58,412 bases of DNA from an uncultured Actinomycetes bacterium (GCA_903873185.1 CAIQNN010000050.1:1-58412), one strand, 5' to 3'; positions 1 to 7,907 are shown, counted from the stretch's first letter. Notes: generated by a model from the letters alone, not told the origin. A program made the numbers and translations.

Positions 1-537
1 ACGGGCCCAGCTGGCGCAACTGGAGCAACGGGTGCCACAGGTCCTGCTGGTCCTGCTGGTCCGACAGGCCCCGCTGGTCCTGCTGGTCCGACAGGCTCAA
101 CCGGCGCCACTGGTGCGACAGGCCCCGCTGGAACGTCGGCAACTCAGGCAGTTTCGCTATCCGCGTGGGTATTACAGACGGCCACACCTGGAACAACCTC
201 ATCGAGTATTGCTTTTGGAAATCTCGTCGCGAACAATCACTACAGCTTTTCTATCGTGGTCACCGGGCGCAGAACAACGCTCGCGCCTAGTCAGCAAAAG
301 CTAGGTGCGCTTGTAACTTCCTCAGAGCCTTCAACGCTTTCTTACTCGACGTCGTCGGCTTATTCGTACTTTGCGAATTCAGGAAGCGATATCTACTCGA
401 AATACTCGTATGTGATCGTTGGGAAAATTTCTCCAACCACGTCGGCATCACTTTCAGTTTTAATTGTCGATGGATTAGGGGAAACGGGAGCGGATTCAGT
501 TACCTTCTCTGGAAGCGCAGTGATTTTCCAAATTTGA
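1..537 (+). CDS. Collagen-like repeat protein, 3' part of gene
   Basis: Frame 1 is open from the first base to a TGA at 535-537, giving the last 178 residues of a longer protein whose start lies outside the window. The first 43 or so residues are Gly-X-Y triplets (Gly-Pro-Ala, Gly-Pro-Thr, Gly-Ala-Thr), the collagen triple-helix pattern. The remaining 135 residues are rich in Ser, Thr, Tyr and Val and look like a beta-rich C-terminal domain that I do not recognise. Bacterial collagen-like proteins are usually exported surface or spore-coat fibres, or phage tail fibres; which applies cannot be told here. It lies just outside the tRNA-Gly repeat at 572-607, so it may belong to an older neighbouring insertion. 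Two longer readings in other frames over this stretch are shadows. Confidence 0.75.
   Translation, partial: TGPAGATGATGATGPAGPAGPTGPAGPAGPTGSTGATGATGPAGTSATQAVSLSAWVLQTATPGTTSSSIAFGNLVANNHYSFSIVVTGRRTTLAPSQQKLGALVTSSEPSTLSYSTSSAYSYFANSGSDIYSKYSYVIVGKISPTTSASLSVLIVDGLGETGADSVTFSGSAVIFQI
4..129 (+). repeat. Gly-X-Y coding repeat
   Basis: Fourteen consecutive Gly-X-Y codon triplets. Within them a 27-bp unit coding GPAGPAGPT occurs twice in tandem at 40-66 and 67-93, with few base differences between copies, so copy number could change by slippage. Confidence 0.8.
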
Positions 538-571
538 AGAATTTCAACATTCAAGAGAGCCCCGGAAGATC

Positions 572-607
572 TGGAGCGGGTGACCGGGATCGAACCGGCA
601 TGGCCAG
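572..607. repeat. 36-bp direct repeat, left copy (att-like)
   Basis: Identical to 2268-2303 in the same orientation. The two copies bracket about 1.66 kb holding four genes and no recognisable integrase. Confidence 0.75.
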
Positions 608-634
608 ATTAAAAGGCTGGCGTTCTATGGCATC
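572..634 (-). pseudogene. Partial tRNA-Gly copy (attachment-site-like)
   Basis: On the minus strand this is the 3' half of a tRNA-Gly, including the T arm, the acceptor 3' strand and CCA. Bases 572-607 are identical over 36 bp to 2268-2303 of the intact tRNA-Gly. Beyond base 607 similarity decays: the anticodon loop reads CTTTTAA instead of CTTCCAA, the anticodon stem has a mismatch and no 5' acceptor strand exists. It cannot fold as a tRNA and is best read as the duplicated attachment site left by integration into the tRNA 3' end. Confidence 0.7.
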
Positions 635-672
635 CGATAAACATTTAGATCCGTCGGAGCTCTTGTTCTTCC

Positions 673-705
673 GTAACTAGATTGTTACAGTAACCGTATG
701 GTTAC
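673..705 (+). promoter_or_regulatory. Two tandem ArsR-type operators over the arsR start
   Basis: Two 16-bp inverted repeats of the form GTAAC-N6-GTTAC lie 1 bp apart: GTAACTAGATTGTTAC at 673-688 and GTAACCGTATGGTTAC at 690-705. The second contains the ATG at 698 and the putative -10 box TACAGT (686-691). A dimer bound here would block both promoter and start, so negative autoregulation by the adjacent ArsR protein is the natural inference. Confidence 0.7.
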
Positions 706-1024
706 CGATCCAGTCAGAGATCCATTTGAGGCGCTCGGTGATCCGAATCGTCGTGAAATTCTCCGACTTCTAAGCCACGGAGAAAAGTCAGTGACGGATC
801 TCGCGGCAGCTATGCCCATAAGCAGACCTGCTGTCTCCCGTCACCTAAGGCTTCTCAAGGAGGCAAAGCTAGTGACTGAACAAGCCGAAGGGACTCGACG
901 GATCTACAGACTTCACGAACAGGGACTAGAGGCGGTACGCGAATACCTCGACCGCGTGTGGAGCGAAGCATCAGTACGGTTTTCACTTTTTGCCAATAAT
1001 TCACAAGTGAAAATTGACGAATGA
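698..1024 (+). CDS. ArsR-family winged-helix regulator
   Basis: This 108-residue protein is a small winged-helix regulator. It has the N-terminal pattern DPFEALGDPNRREILRLL followed by a helix-turn-helix (AAMPISRPAVSRHLRLLKEA, about residues 37-56) and a beta wing ending GTRRIYRL. No metal-binding CxC pair is seen, so it is the type usually paired with SRPBCC/AHSA1 genes rather than an arsenic sensor. There is no Shine-Dalgarno sequence. TACAGT lies 6 nt before the ATG, suggesting a leaderless mRNA, and two operator palindromes cover the start. It overlaps the next gene by 4 bp and heads a four-gene operon between tRNA-Gly repeats. The inducing signal is unknown. Confidence 0.88.
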   Translation: MVTDPVRDPFEALGDPNRREILRLLSHGEKSVTDLAAAMPISRPAVSRHLRLLKEAKLVTEQAEGTRRIYRLHEQGLEAVREYLDRVWSEASVRFSLFANNSQVKIDE

Positions 1025-1482
1025 TGGAACCACTGACGTTCTCGTTCGAAGTGGCGTGCTCGCAAAAAAAAGCCTTTGAACTTTGGACCAATCAAATCAA
1101 GATTTGGTGGCCAACCGACCACACAGTGTCGGGTCGAAAAGACGTGACCGTGATTCTTGAGTCAGGTGTAGGAGGACGAATTTTTGAACGAACCCCAGAG
1201 GGCGAGGAGCACGACTGGGGAGAGGTGACTGCATGGGAACCGCCTCAACGGTTGAGTTATTTATGGCACATCGGGAGCGATCGTTCTGATGCGACAACTG
1301 TCACGATCAGATTTGTTCCAAAGGGAATCGGAGAGACCATCGTCCAGATTGAACATGACGGTTGGGAGCGACTTGGCTCGCGTGCAGAAGAACGGCGAAA
1401 TCGAAACTCAGCCGGATGGCAATCGCTTGTGACTTATTACATGACCGCAATATCAACCACATTTAAGGAGGAGCAATTATGA
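1021..1482 (+). CDS. SRPBCC / AHSA1-like protein
   Basis: This 153-residue protein has the START-like helix-grip pattern of the SRPBCC superfamily, AHSA1 branch: an N-terminal strand (LTFSFEVACSQKKAFELWT), a W-W pair near KIWWPTDHTV, a central GGRIFERTPEGEEHDWGEV strand and a C-terminal helix with the GWQSLVTYY pattern. Such proteins bind small hydrophobic ligands; the substrate here is unknown. The start overlaps the arsR stop in an ATGA arrangement (ATG at 1021, a second at 1024). ArsR-plus-AHSA1 pairs are very common in Actinobacteria and are normally one transcription unit, which fits the 4-bp overlaps on both sides. Confidence 0.85.
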   Translation: MMEPLTFSFEVACSQKKAFELWTNQIKIWWPTDHTVSGRKDVTVILESGVGGRIFERTPEGEEHDWGEVTAWEPPQRLSYLWHIGSDRSDATTVTIRFVPKGIGETIVQIEHDGWERLGSRAEERRNRNSAGWQSLVTYYMTAISTTFKEEQL

Positions 1483-1883
1483 CTCTCGGCAGCAAAGAAA
1501 ATCCATGGAAACTGACTACTCCACCGGGCAGTTCTGAATACGAGATGTACCGAGATAAAAAAGCTGATCCCAATGAACTTGTGTGTCAGGTGGGATCGAC
1601 AAAACTTGTGTATATGTGGCGAGCTATCGATGATTTGCATAAGTGGCTAATCGCGCAAGGTGATTGGGTTTTGCTCGGAGCTGCCGATGAGGGAAAAGTT
1701 CCAGCACCTGGCACCGTCGAAGCATTTGGAAGAGCGAAGAGCAATCCGGTCGGTGGTTGGTACGGACTCCGTAAGGGTTATCGGGGACGATTTGGTATGT
1801 ATCTTCCGCCTTTGTTAGAAGAGCTCGGCCTGGCCGAACTTACACACGATGCACGTAACAACAAGATGAGAGGTTTGAAATAA
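1479..1883 (+). CDS. Conserved hypothetical protein in ArsR cassette
   Basis: A 134-residue soluble protein whose family I cannot name with confidence. It is preceded by a strong ribosome binding site (AAGGAGGAG at about 1466-1474) and overlaps the previous gene by 4 bp, so it is translated with the SRPBCC gene. Visible features are an N-terminal PGSSEYEMYRD segment, a tryptophan-rich centre (VYMWRAIDDLHKWLIAQGDWV) that may be a helix, a Gly/Tyr-rich stretch (GGWYGLRKGYRGRFGMYLPP) and a short basic tail. There is no signal peptide, membrane segment or obvious catalytic motif. Position in the operon suggests a role beside the SRPBCC protein, but no function is assigned. Confidence 0.75.
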   Translation: MTLGSKENPWKLTTPPGSSEYEMYRDKKADPNELVCQVGSTKLVYMWRAIDDLHKWLIAQGDWVLLGAADEGKVPAPGTVEAFGRAKSNPVGGWYGLRKGYRGRFGMYLPPLLEELGLAELTHDARNNKMRGLK

Positions 1884-2179
1884 TGGAAACTCGAGTGATT
1901 CGCTATCGGACCAAGTCCGAATGCGCGGACGAGAACGCACAGTTAATCGCGGCGTTCTTTGCGGAACTGGCTGAGCGAAAAGTGGCGGGAATTCGTTATG
2001 AAGCTCTGAGACTTGATGATGGAGTCACTTTCCTACACATTGCTACCCTCGATAGCGAGAACAACCCACTTATGTCTTCGCCCGCTTTCGCGGCCTTTCA
2101 ATCAGGTTTGGGTGGACGTCTGGAAGAGGGTCCATATCCAGCGACCGCCACTGTGGTCGGCTCCCACGGTATTAACTAA
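1883..2179 (+). CDS. Small ABM-like (dimeric alpha/beta barrel) protein
   Basis: This 98-residue protein starts on an ATG that shares one base with the previous stop codon. Its layout of strand, helix (DENAQLIAAFFAELAERK), strand (GIRYEALRLDDG), strand (VTFLHIATLD) and a C-terminal strand resembles the antibiotic-biosynthesis-monooxygenase / dimeric ferredoxin-like barrel group. These act as small cofactor-free oxygenases or ligand binders; no substrate can be named. It is the last gene of the ArsR-led cassette and ends 88 bp before the tRNA-Gly 3' end. Similar small proteins are often annotated as hypothetical in Actinobacteria, so the fold call is moderate. Confidence 0.7.
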   Translation: METRVIRYRTKSECADENAQLIAAFFAELAERKVAGIRYEALRLDDGVTFLHIATLDSENNPLMSSPAFAAFQSGLGGRLEEGPYPATATVVGSHGIN

Positions 2180-2267
2180 CCCAAAGCGCTACTTCGGATA
2201 AGCCTGGCAGTGATTTCAATTTATGGTTGCTAGACCCGTAAAAAAAAGGGCTTTTGCTTGAATGCTT

Positions 2268-2303
2268 TGGAGCGGGTGACCGGGATCGAACCGGCATGGC
2301 CAG
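2268..2303. repeat. 36-bp direct repeat, right copy (in tRNA-Gly 3' end)
   Basis: This is the tRNA-Gly 3' end, T arm and part of the anticodon stem, identical to 572-607. It marks the tRNA-side boundary of the ArsR cassette. Confidence 0.75.
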
Positions 2304-2341
2304 CTTGGAAGGCTGGGGCTCTACCATTGAGCTACACCCGC
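2268..2341 (-). tRNA. tRNA-Gly (anticodon TCC)
   Basis: On the minus strand the acceptor GCGGGTG pairs with CACCCGC, the D arm reads TAGCTCAATGGTAGAGC, the anticodon stem CCAGC/GCTGG encloses loop CTTCCAA (anticodon TCC), and the T arm CCGGTTCGATCCCGG is followed by discriminator T and an encoded CCA. Its 3' end is duplicated at 572-607, so it appears to have served as an integration target. Confidence 0.95.
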
Positions 2342-2451
2342 GTAGTTACGCGTGAGCGGAATCATGAGATAAATCCTGCTTGTACTTGGCCTAGAGTAAT
2401 GGTTCGGTATTAAGAAGGGAATTTAACCCACTAGGATTCTCACTTACGCCA

Positions 2452-2527
2452 CGGGGCGTAGCGTAGTGGCTAGCGCGCCTGCTTTGGGAGCAGGAGACCG
2501 GGAGTTCGAATCTCCCCGCCCCGACCA
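2452..2527 (+). tRNA. tRNA-Pro (anticodon TGG)
   Basis: The acceptor CGGGGCG pairs with CGCCCCG. The anticodon stem CCTGC/GCAGG holds loop TTTGGGA (anticodon TGG). The T arm contains GTTCGAATC and an encoded ACCA ends the gene. It lies 40 bp before tig in the same direction, as in many Actinobacteria. Confidence 0.95.
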
Positions 2528-2567
2528 GTAATACCAGGTCACAAAATCTCACCTCCAAAGGAGCACT

Positions 2568-3893
2568 GTGAAAAGCGCCGTCGAAACACTCTCACCTACT
2601 CGTGTCCGACTTTCTATCGAAGTTACTTTCGAAGAGCTCGAGCCCCACATTGCTAACGCTTTCAAGTCGCTCTCTGAGCGCATCAATATCCCTGGCTTCC
2701 GCAAGGGCAAGGTACCTACTGCGATGGTTGAACAACGCTTAGGACGTGCAGCGATCCTCGATGAGGCTATTAATGCCGCACTTCCTGATTTCTATAACCG
2801 CGCCATTCGCGAGCATGAAGTTTTGGTAATCGGTCGACCAAATGTGGATATCACTGAATTGGTTGATAAAGAGAAACTCTCCTTCACCGTTGAAGTTGAT
2901 GTTCGTCCAGAACTAGATCTTCCTAACTTCTCTGAAATGACGATCACTGTTGACGATGTCATCGTTGCCGATACCGAAGTTGCTGAGCAACTTGACGGTC
3001 TTCGCGCTCGCTTTGGAACGCTAACCACCGTTGAAAAAGCGATTGAAGATGGCGATTTCGTCACCCTTGATTTGGTTGCATCAGTAGATGGCGCCGAGAT
3101 TGATGGCGGTACTGCGAATGATATTTCTTACGAAGTGGGCACTAACCGAATGATCGATGGCTTGGACGAAGCACTTCTTGGCCTCAGCGCCGGTGAGTCA
3201 AAGAGCTTCAAGGCGCCTTTGGTTGGAACTGCCGAAGGCGAGCTTGGCGATATCGAAGTTACCGTAAAAGCGGTTAAGCATCGCGATCTGCCAGAACTAG
3301 ATGACTCATTCGCCACAATGGCTTCAGAATTTGAAACTTTGAATGAGCTTCGCGACGATATTTCTACCCGCCTGACCCGCATGAAGACCTTGGAACAAGG
3401 AACTCATGCCCGCGATCTTCTGATTGCGCAGTTAATCGAGAAGGTTTCAATTCCGTTGCCAGCTGGCATCATCGATGATGAGGTTAATGAGCACCTAGAA
3501 CGCGAAGGTCGCTTAGAAGATGACAAGCATCGCGCCGAAGTTATTGATGAAGTCACTAAGTCCCTAACCCAAGAAATTCTCTTTGATTCGATCGTAAAAG
3601 CGGAAGCCGTCCAGGTTAACGAGACTGAATTGACCGAATACTTGGTCCGATCCGCTGCTCGCTACCAAATGACCCCGGACCAATTTATTAAGGAGGTCTC
3701 AGATGCCGGCCAGATCACATCGATTGTTGCTGAAGTAACTCGCGCCAAGGCGCTCGCTGGCGTCCTATCTCGCGTCAAAGTTGTGACCACATCGGGCAAG
3801 GTCGTTGACCTGGAAGCGCTGGCACCTCGCGCCGAAGAGCCAATTGCAGATTCCGAGTCGGGCGAAGAGCTCGAAAGTACCCCTGCCGAATAG
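2568..3893 (+). CDS. tig: Trigger factor, ribosome-associated chaperone
   Basis: Trigger factor binds ribosomal protein L23 at the tunnel exit and shields nascent chains. The 441-residue length is typical. The N-terminal ribosome-binding domain has the signature PGFRKGKVP (about residues 43-51). A middle FKBP-like prolyl isomerase domain (about 150-245) contains DGDFVTLDL and [16 protein letters not shown] helical C-terminal domain follows, and an acidic tail ends the protein. The GTG start is chosen because AAAGGAG lies just upstream and the family starts with this residue pattern ([15 protein letters not shown]). It sits after tRNA-Pro and before the clpP pair, the conserved actinobacterial order. 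Confidence 0.97.
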   Translation: MKSAVETLSPTRVRLSIEVTFEELEPHIANAFKSLSERINIPGFRKGKVPTAMVEQRLGRAAILDEAINAALPDFYNRAIREHEVLVIGRPNVDITELVDKEKLSFTVEVDVRPELDLPNFSEMTITVDDVIVADTEVAEQLDGLRARFGTLTTVEKAIEDGDFVTLDLVASVDGAEIDGGTANDISYEVGTNRMIDGLDEALLGLSAGESKSFKAPLVGTAEGELGDIEVTVKAVKHRDLPELDDSFATMASEFETLNELRDDISTRLTRMKTLEQGTHARDLLIAQLIEKVSIPLPAGIIDDEVNEHLEREGRLEDDKHRAEVIDEVTKSLTQEILFDSIVKAEAVQVNETELTEYLVRSAARYQMTPDQFIKEVSDAGQITSIVAEVTRAKALAGVLSRVKVVTTSGKVVDLEALAPRAEEPIADSESGEELESTPAE

Positions 3894-3901
3894 CCACTTC
3901 T

Positions 3902-3943
3902 CTCAGGGCGAACACTCTGAGGCAGAAAAAGGCTTTTTTCTGG
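3902..3943 (+). terminator. Possible terminator after tig
   Basis: CTCAG (3911 region) pairs with CTGAG downstream, and just after it CAGAAAAAGGCTTTTTTCTG forms a near-palindrome ending in a T run. The stem is A/T rich, so termination is plausible but not certain. Confidence 0.35.
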
Positions 3944-4002
3944 AAGCAATTGCCCCAAAAGATTGTTAGGGTCAATACCGCGATTAAATTTCGCACCAGA
4001 AG

Positions 4003-4024
4003 TTCGAACACATATGTGTTTGAA
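4003..4024. promoter_or_regulatory. 22-bp palindrome upstream of clpP1, candidate operator
   Basis: TTCGAACACATATGTGTTTGAA matches its reverse complement at 10 of 11 base pairs and ends 5 bp before the AGGAGG ribosome binding site of clpP1. It fits neither the LexA box spacing (CGAAC-N4-GTTCG) nor the HspR inverted repeat as I know them. clp genes are commonly under stress regulators such as ClgR; whether this is a divergent ClgR site is unknown. Confidence 0.5.
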
Positions 4025-4039
4025 GACCAGGAGGAAGTA

Positions 4040-4651
4040 GTGGAGCTCATCACCGCGCGTTCGACCAGTTCAAATGCTGGTGGCCTAGACGATCAGGTTT
4101 ACCAACGCCTCCTACGCGAACGAATCATCTTTATGGGTGGCCAGGTCGAAGATGGCATGGCTAACGCGATCGCTGCTCAGATGCTTTTGCTTGCAGCAGA
4201 AGATCAAGAGAAAGATATTTATCTTTACATTAACTCCCCAGGGGGATCGGTCTCCGCAGGTATGGCGATCTATGACACCATGCAATACATCAAGAACGAT
4301 GTTGCGACTGTCGCAATGGGCTTGGCCGCATCCATGGGTCAGTTCCTACTTTGTGCCGGCGCCGCAGGAAAGCGTTACGCACTTCCTAACGCCCGCATCT
4401 TGATGCACCAACCTTTGGGTGGAATCGGTGGTACTGCCACTGAAATTAAAATTCAAGCCGAGCAAATGTCTTTCACCAAGCGCAAGATGGCTGAACTCAT
4501 CGCCTTCCACTCGGGTCAGTCAATCGAAACGATCACCGCTGATTCCGATCGCGATCGCTGGTTTGATGCCGAAGAGGCAAAGACTTATGGCTTAGTTGAT
4601 CACGTTGTTCGATCAGCAGCTCAAGTTTCAGGAAGCGGTGGAACCGCATGA
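4040..4651 (+). CDS. clpP1: ClpP1 protease subunit
   Basis: Serine peptidase subunit of the ClpP1P2 protease. The catalytic serine is in [12 protein letters not shown], the histidine in LMHQPLGG and the aspartate in the [11 protein letters not shown] region. The frame is open from 3950, but the GTG at 4040 is preferred: AGGAGG sits 5 nt upstream, the palindrome at 4003-4024 is then non-coding, and the 203-residue product matches the family length. It overlaps clpP2 by 4 bp (ATGA). Actinobacteria use a mixed ClpP1-ClpP2 tetradecamer with ClpX or ClpC as unfoldase, and clpX is 2 kb downstream. Confidence 0.95.
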   Translation: MELITARSTSSNAGGLDDQVYQRLLRERIIFMGGQVEDGMANAIAAQMLLLAAEDQEKDIYLYINSPGGSVSAGMAIYDTMQYIKNDVATVAMGLAASMGQFLLCAGAAGKRYALPNARILMHQPLGGIGGTATEIKIQAEQMSFTKRKMAELIAFHSGQSIETITADSDRDRWFDAEEAKTYGLVDHVVRSAAQVSGSGGTA

Positions 4652-5286
4652 AGATGGAGATGAATCCAATGAATGATTTCACCAGTCGTTATGTCTTGCC
4701 TACTATCGAAGAGCGAACCAGCTACGGCTACAAGCGCTTAGATCCTTACACCAAACTCTTCGAAGAGCGCATCATTTTCTTGGGCCAAGCAATCGATGAC
4801 ACGATCGCTAACGACGTTATGGCGCAGTTGTTGACCTTGGAATCTATGGATCCAGATCGCGACATCATGATGTACATCAACTCACCTGGTGGTTCCTTCA
4901 CCGCGCTGACGGCCATTTACGACACCATGCAATTCATTCGCCCCGATGTTATGACGGTCTGTTTAGGACAGGCAGCTTCTGCTGCTGCAGTTCTATTGGC
5001 TGGTGGTGCAAAGGGAAAGCGTTACGCATTGGAACATGCACGAATTCTGATTCACCAACCATATTCTGAGGGTGGCGGCCAAGGTTCCGATATCGAAATC
5101 CAAGCCCGCGAAATCATGCGAATGCGTTCCTTGCTTGAAGAGATGTTGGCCAAGCACACTAACAAGCCAGCAGAAGAGATTGCAAAAGATATCGAACGCG
5201 ACAAGATCCTGACCGCAGCAGATGCAGTCGAGTACGGCATCATCGACAAGGTCTTCGCAAGCCGTAAAGCGAATACAACTAAATAG
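4648..5286 (+). CDS. clpP2: ClpP2 protease subunit
   Basis: The second ClpP paralogue (up to 212 residues). The catalytic serine lies in [15 protein letters not shown], the histidine in [11 protein letters not shown] and the aspartate in the [11 protein letters not shown] region. The glycine-rich handle differs from ClpP1, and the sequence [13 protein letters not shown] at the N-terminus is the ClpP2 type that in Mycobacterium docks the ATPase. Four in-frame ATGs lie at 4648, 4654, 4660 and 4669. The first overlaps the clpP1 stop (ATGA). The last ([11 protein letters not shown]) has GGAG 9 nt upstream and is a credible alternative start. Confidence 0.95.
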   Translation: MKMEMNPMNDFTSRYVLPTIEERTSYGYKRLDPYTKLFEERIIFLGQAIDDTIANDVMAQLLTLESMDPDRDIMMYINSPGGSFTALTAIYDTMQFIRPDVMTVCLGQAASAAAVLLAGGAKGKRYALEHARILIHQPYSEGGGQGSDIEIQAREIMRMRSLLEEMLAKHTNKPAEEIAKDIERDKILTAADAVEYGIIDKVFASRKANTTK

Positions 5287-5296
5287 TTCAATCAGT

Positions 5297-5302
5297 TAGC
5301 CT
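5297..5302 (+). promoter_or_regulatory. Candidate -10 box, MFS gene
   Basis: TAGCCT lies exactly 6 nt before the GTG at 5309 and there is no Shine-Dalgarno sequence, matching the leaderless layout seen at other genes in the window. Confidence 0.4.
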
Positions 5303-5308
5303 TCGGTG

Positions 5309-6568
5309 GTGACTAAGAAAAAGGCCTTCGATAGTACGGTCTTTCACCACCAAGGTTTCTGGCAGTTATGGGTCTCTGGACTGCTGATTGTTGTTGGTTA
5401 TCAAGCTTTTCCAGTCGCCTTGGCCGTAACCGTTTTAGATGCGGGCGGTAGCGCTTCAACTCTAGGTTCAATCTTGGCAGCGCGAGTTTTCTCTTCAGTT
5501 CTTTTGGTTTTAGCCGGTGGTGTCTGGGCAGATCGATTGCCGCAGAAATTTGTAATGATCTTCGCCGATGTTTTGCGCGGCTTACTTACGCTGGCGATTG
5601 TTTTTGCCTCTGTTGCACATGCACGTGCCTGGGTGTTGGCAGTGATTATTTTTATCATGGGCGCTGGCGAAGCGCTTGGTGCGCCGGCTTCAAATTCAAT
5701 CTTGCCTTCAATTTTGCCCGCCGAGAAGCTTCCTGCAGGAAATGCGCTTCGAAGTGTCACCGGTCGAACTGGCTCCATCGTTGGTCCCGCGATTGGTGGG
5801 TTATTGGTGGCGACACTGGGCAGCAAATTAACCTTCGTCTTTGTTGCTGGAATGTTCTTTGTCGGAACTTCACTTTTGTTGGGCATAAAAAGTCCGCCGA
5901 AAGTTTTCAATGAAAATCGGCCGACCTTCCGCCACGAAATCAAAGAGGGCTTAAAAGCGGTTTGGAATATGCCTTGGGTCTTTTGGATTATTTTGATTGC
6001 CGCACTTCAGTTAGCGGTCGTGGTCGGAGTTGAAACGGTTCTGCTCCCGGTTATTACTCGTCGTGAATTTCATGGCAACGGCGTATTTGCGGCATCTACC
6101 GCCATGTTTAGCTTGGGTGGTGTTATCACCGCGATCTGGTTTGCCAGGTATAAAGCGAAGAAGCCAGGATTGCTATCTATTATTTCTTGGATCTTCTTTG
6201 CAGCAGCACCGCTTGCGCTGGCTTTTCCGATTTCCCCATTGTTTGTAATTGGCTGCTATTTCGTGGCGGGTCTAGCAACTGAACCTTTTGGTGTCTATTG
6301 GTCCACGGCGCTGCAACGGGAAATCCCAAATGAGATGTTGGGACGTGTCTCCAGCGTGGATTACATGGGTTCGCTGGCTTTGCTTCCAGTGGGAATGGCC
6401 CTGGCTGGCCCAGTCACCAGTTTGGTGGGGGAGCGGCCGTACTTAATCGGAGCTACCGTATTTCATATTGTTCTCTGTTTCGTGATGTTGGCGATTCCTG
6501 GGGCGGTCTACTTTGCGACGCCCAAAAAAGGGAATTCGCCTATAAGCGAACAGGGAAAGGTGCAATAA
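5309..6568 (+). CDS. MFS transporter (MFS_3 / EntS-like)
   Basis: A 419-residue membrane protein with about 12 hydrophobic segments. It starts with QGFWQLWVSGLLIVVGYQA and carries the loop 2-3 motif GVWADRLPQKFVM typical of major facilitator exporters. The profile matches the MFS_3 group (enterobactin-exporter-like), which exports small molecules; the substrate is unknown. Two tandem GTG codons exist at 5306 and 5309. The second is chosen because TAGCCT lies 6 nt upstream and no ribosome binding site is present. It is inserted between clpP2 and clpX, which are usually adjacent in Actinobacteria, so it may have been acquired here; nothing links its function to proteolysis. Confidence 0.85.
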   Translation: MTKKKAFDSTVFHHQGFWQLWVSGLLIVVGYQAFPVALAVTVLDAGGSASTLGSILAARVFSSVLLVLAGGVWADRLPQKFVMIFADVLRGLLTLAIVFASVAHARAWVLAVIIFIMGAGEALGAPASNSILPSILPAEKLPAGNALRSVTGRTGSIVGPAIGGLLVATLGSKLTFVFVAGMFFVGTSLLLGIKSPPKVFNENRPTFRHEIKEGLKAVWNMPWVFWIILIAALQLAVVVGVETVLLPVITRREFHGNGVFAASTAMFSLGGVITAIWFARYKAKKPGLLSIISWIFFAAAPLALAFPISPLFVIGCYFVAGLATEPFGVYWSTALQREIPNEMLGRVSSVDYMGSLALLPVGMALAGPVTSLVGERPYLIGATVFHIVLCFVMLAIPGAVYFATPKKGNSPISEQGKVQ

Positions 6569-6594
6569 CGCGCTCAAAAATGAGTTAAAAGTTC

Positions 6595-6600
6595 TAACCT
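6595..6600 (+). promoter_or_regulatory. Candidate -10 box, clpX
   Basis: TAACCT followed by AGGGCC and the ATG at 6607. No clear -35 box or ribosome binding site is seen. Confidence 0.4.
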
Positions 6601-6606
6601 AGGGCC

Positions 6607-7905
6607 ATGTCCACACGTATTGGCGAGTCCGGCGATCTACTGAAGTGTTCTTTCTGTGGAAAGACCCAAAAGCAGGTCAAGAAGTTAATCGCCGGTCCTG
6701 GCGTTTATATTTGCGACGAGTGCATCGACCTCTGCAATGAAATTATTATCGAAGAACTTAGCGATACAAATACCCTTGGTCTTCAAGAACTTCCAAAACC
6801 GCTAGAGATCTATGAATTCTTAGATCAATATGTGATCGGTCAGGATCGCGCAAAGAAGTCGCTTTCAGTCGCCGTCTACAACCATTACAAGCGAGTTCAG
6901 TCTGGTGATTCAAAACGTGAAGATGCCGTAGAACTTTCAAAATCAAATATTTTAATTTTGGGTCCAACAGGTTGCGGTAAAACCTTCCTGGCGCAAACTT
7001 TGGCCAGAATGCTTAATGTGCCATTCGCGATTGCCGATGCCACCGCTTTGACTGAAGCCGGCTATGTCGGTGAAGATGTGGAAAATATTTTGCTAAAACT
7101 AATTCAGGCTGCCGACTTTGATGTTAAAAAGGCTGAGACCGGAATTATCTATATTGATGAAATCGATAAGGTAGCTCGCAAGAGTGAGAATCCCTCGATT
7201 ACGCGCGATGTTTCTGGCGAAGGTGTCCAGCAAGCACTTCTAAAGATTCTTGAAGGTACAACTGCATCTGTTCCCCCACAGGGTGGGCGCAAGCACCCAC
7301 ACCAGGAGTTTTTGCAGATTGATACCACCAATATTCTCTTTATCGTCGGTGGCGCATTCGCAGGTCTAGAAAAGATTATCGAAGGACGCAAGGGCAAGGC
7401 CGGCGTTGGTTTTAATGCTCGTCTGCAAAGTGCCGAAGAGAATGCGGGCAAGGATTTCTTTGCCGATGTCATGCCCGAAGATTTACTGAAGTTCGGCATG
7501 ATTCCCGAATTTATTGGTCGACTTCCGATTATCACCAGTGTGGAAAATTTGGACCGTGCGGCGCTAATGCAGATTCTGACCGAGCCAAAGAATGCCTTGG
7601 TTCGCCAATACCAGCGTTTATTCGAGCTAGACGGAGTGGAACTAGAACTTTCGCCTGAGGCACTTGAGGTTGTCGCTGATTTGGCGATCAAGCGCGGAAC
7701 CGGTGCCCGTGGCCTTCGCGCCATCATGGAGGAGACCCTTCTGACGGTGATGTATGAAGTACCCTCCCGCTCCGATATTGAAAAAGTGCTGATCACCCCA
7801 GCCGCCGTTCTCAAAGAGAGCGCCCCAGAATTTGTACTCCGAGCAGCCGGTGCGCCTAAGAAGGCGCTCAAGGCGGAAAAGCGTTCAGAAGAGAAGAGCG
7901 CTTAA
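6607..7905 (+). CDS. clpX: ClpX, AAA+ unfoldase of the Clp protease
   Basis: ATP-dependent unfoldase that feeds substrates to ClpP1P2. The N-terminal C4 zinc domain has C14, C17, C36 and C39. Walker A is GPTGCGKT (about 119-126), the pore loop GYVGEDV follows, Walker B reads IIYIDEIDK and the sensor region includes [11 protein letters not shown]. The 432-residue length is normal. The start has no Shine-Dalgarno sequence but has TAACCT 6 nt upstream, so the mRNA may be leaderless and separate from clpP1-clpP2. The C-terminal 20 residues are Lys/Glu-rich. Confidence 0.97.
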   Translation: MSTRIGESGDLLKCSFCGKTQKQVKKLIAGPGVYICDECIDLCNEIIIEELSDTNTLGLQELPKPLEIYEFLDQYVIGQDRAKKSLSVAVYNHYKRVQSGDSKREDAVELSKSNILILGPTGCGKTFLAQTLARMLNVPFAIADATALTEAGYVGEDVENILLKLIQAADFDVKKAETGIIYIDEIDKVARKSENPSITRDVSGEGVQQALLKILEGTTASVPPQGGRKHPHQEFLQIDTTNILFIVGGAFAGLEKIIEGRKGKAGVGFNARLQSAEENAGKDFFADVMPEDLLKFGMIPEFIGRLPIITSVENLDRAALMQILTEPKNALVRQYQRLFELDGVELELSPEALEVVADLAIKRGTGARGLRAIMEETLLTVMYEVPSRSDIEKVLITPAAVLKESAPEFVLRAAGAPKKALKAEKRSEEKSA

Positions 7906-7907
7906 TC

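Noticed and set aside
32-304. Leu/Val/Gln-rich frame over the collagen-like repeat
   Set aside because: It is the second frame of the Gly-X-Y repeat. Frame 1 is open throughout and gives a sensible collagen pattern.
572-634. A second functional tRNA with anticodon TTT
   Set aside because: The loop could be read that way, but the 5' acceptor strand and D arm are missing and the anticodon stem has a mismatch.
4003-4024. LexA (SOS) box upstream of clpP1
   Set aside because: CGAAC and GTTTG are separated by 8 bases, not the 4 of the actinobacterial/Gram-positive LexA box.
7149-7871. 240-codon minus-strand frame inside clpX
   Set aside because: A shadow of a highly conserved gene; Ser/Arg-rich composition and no recognisable domain.
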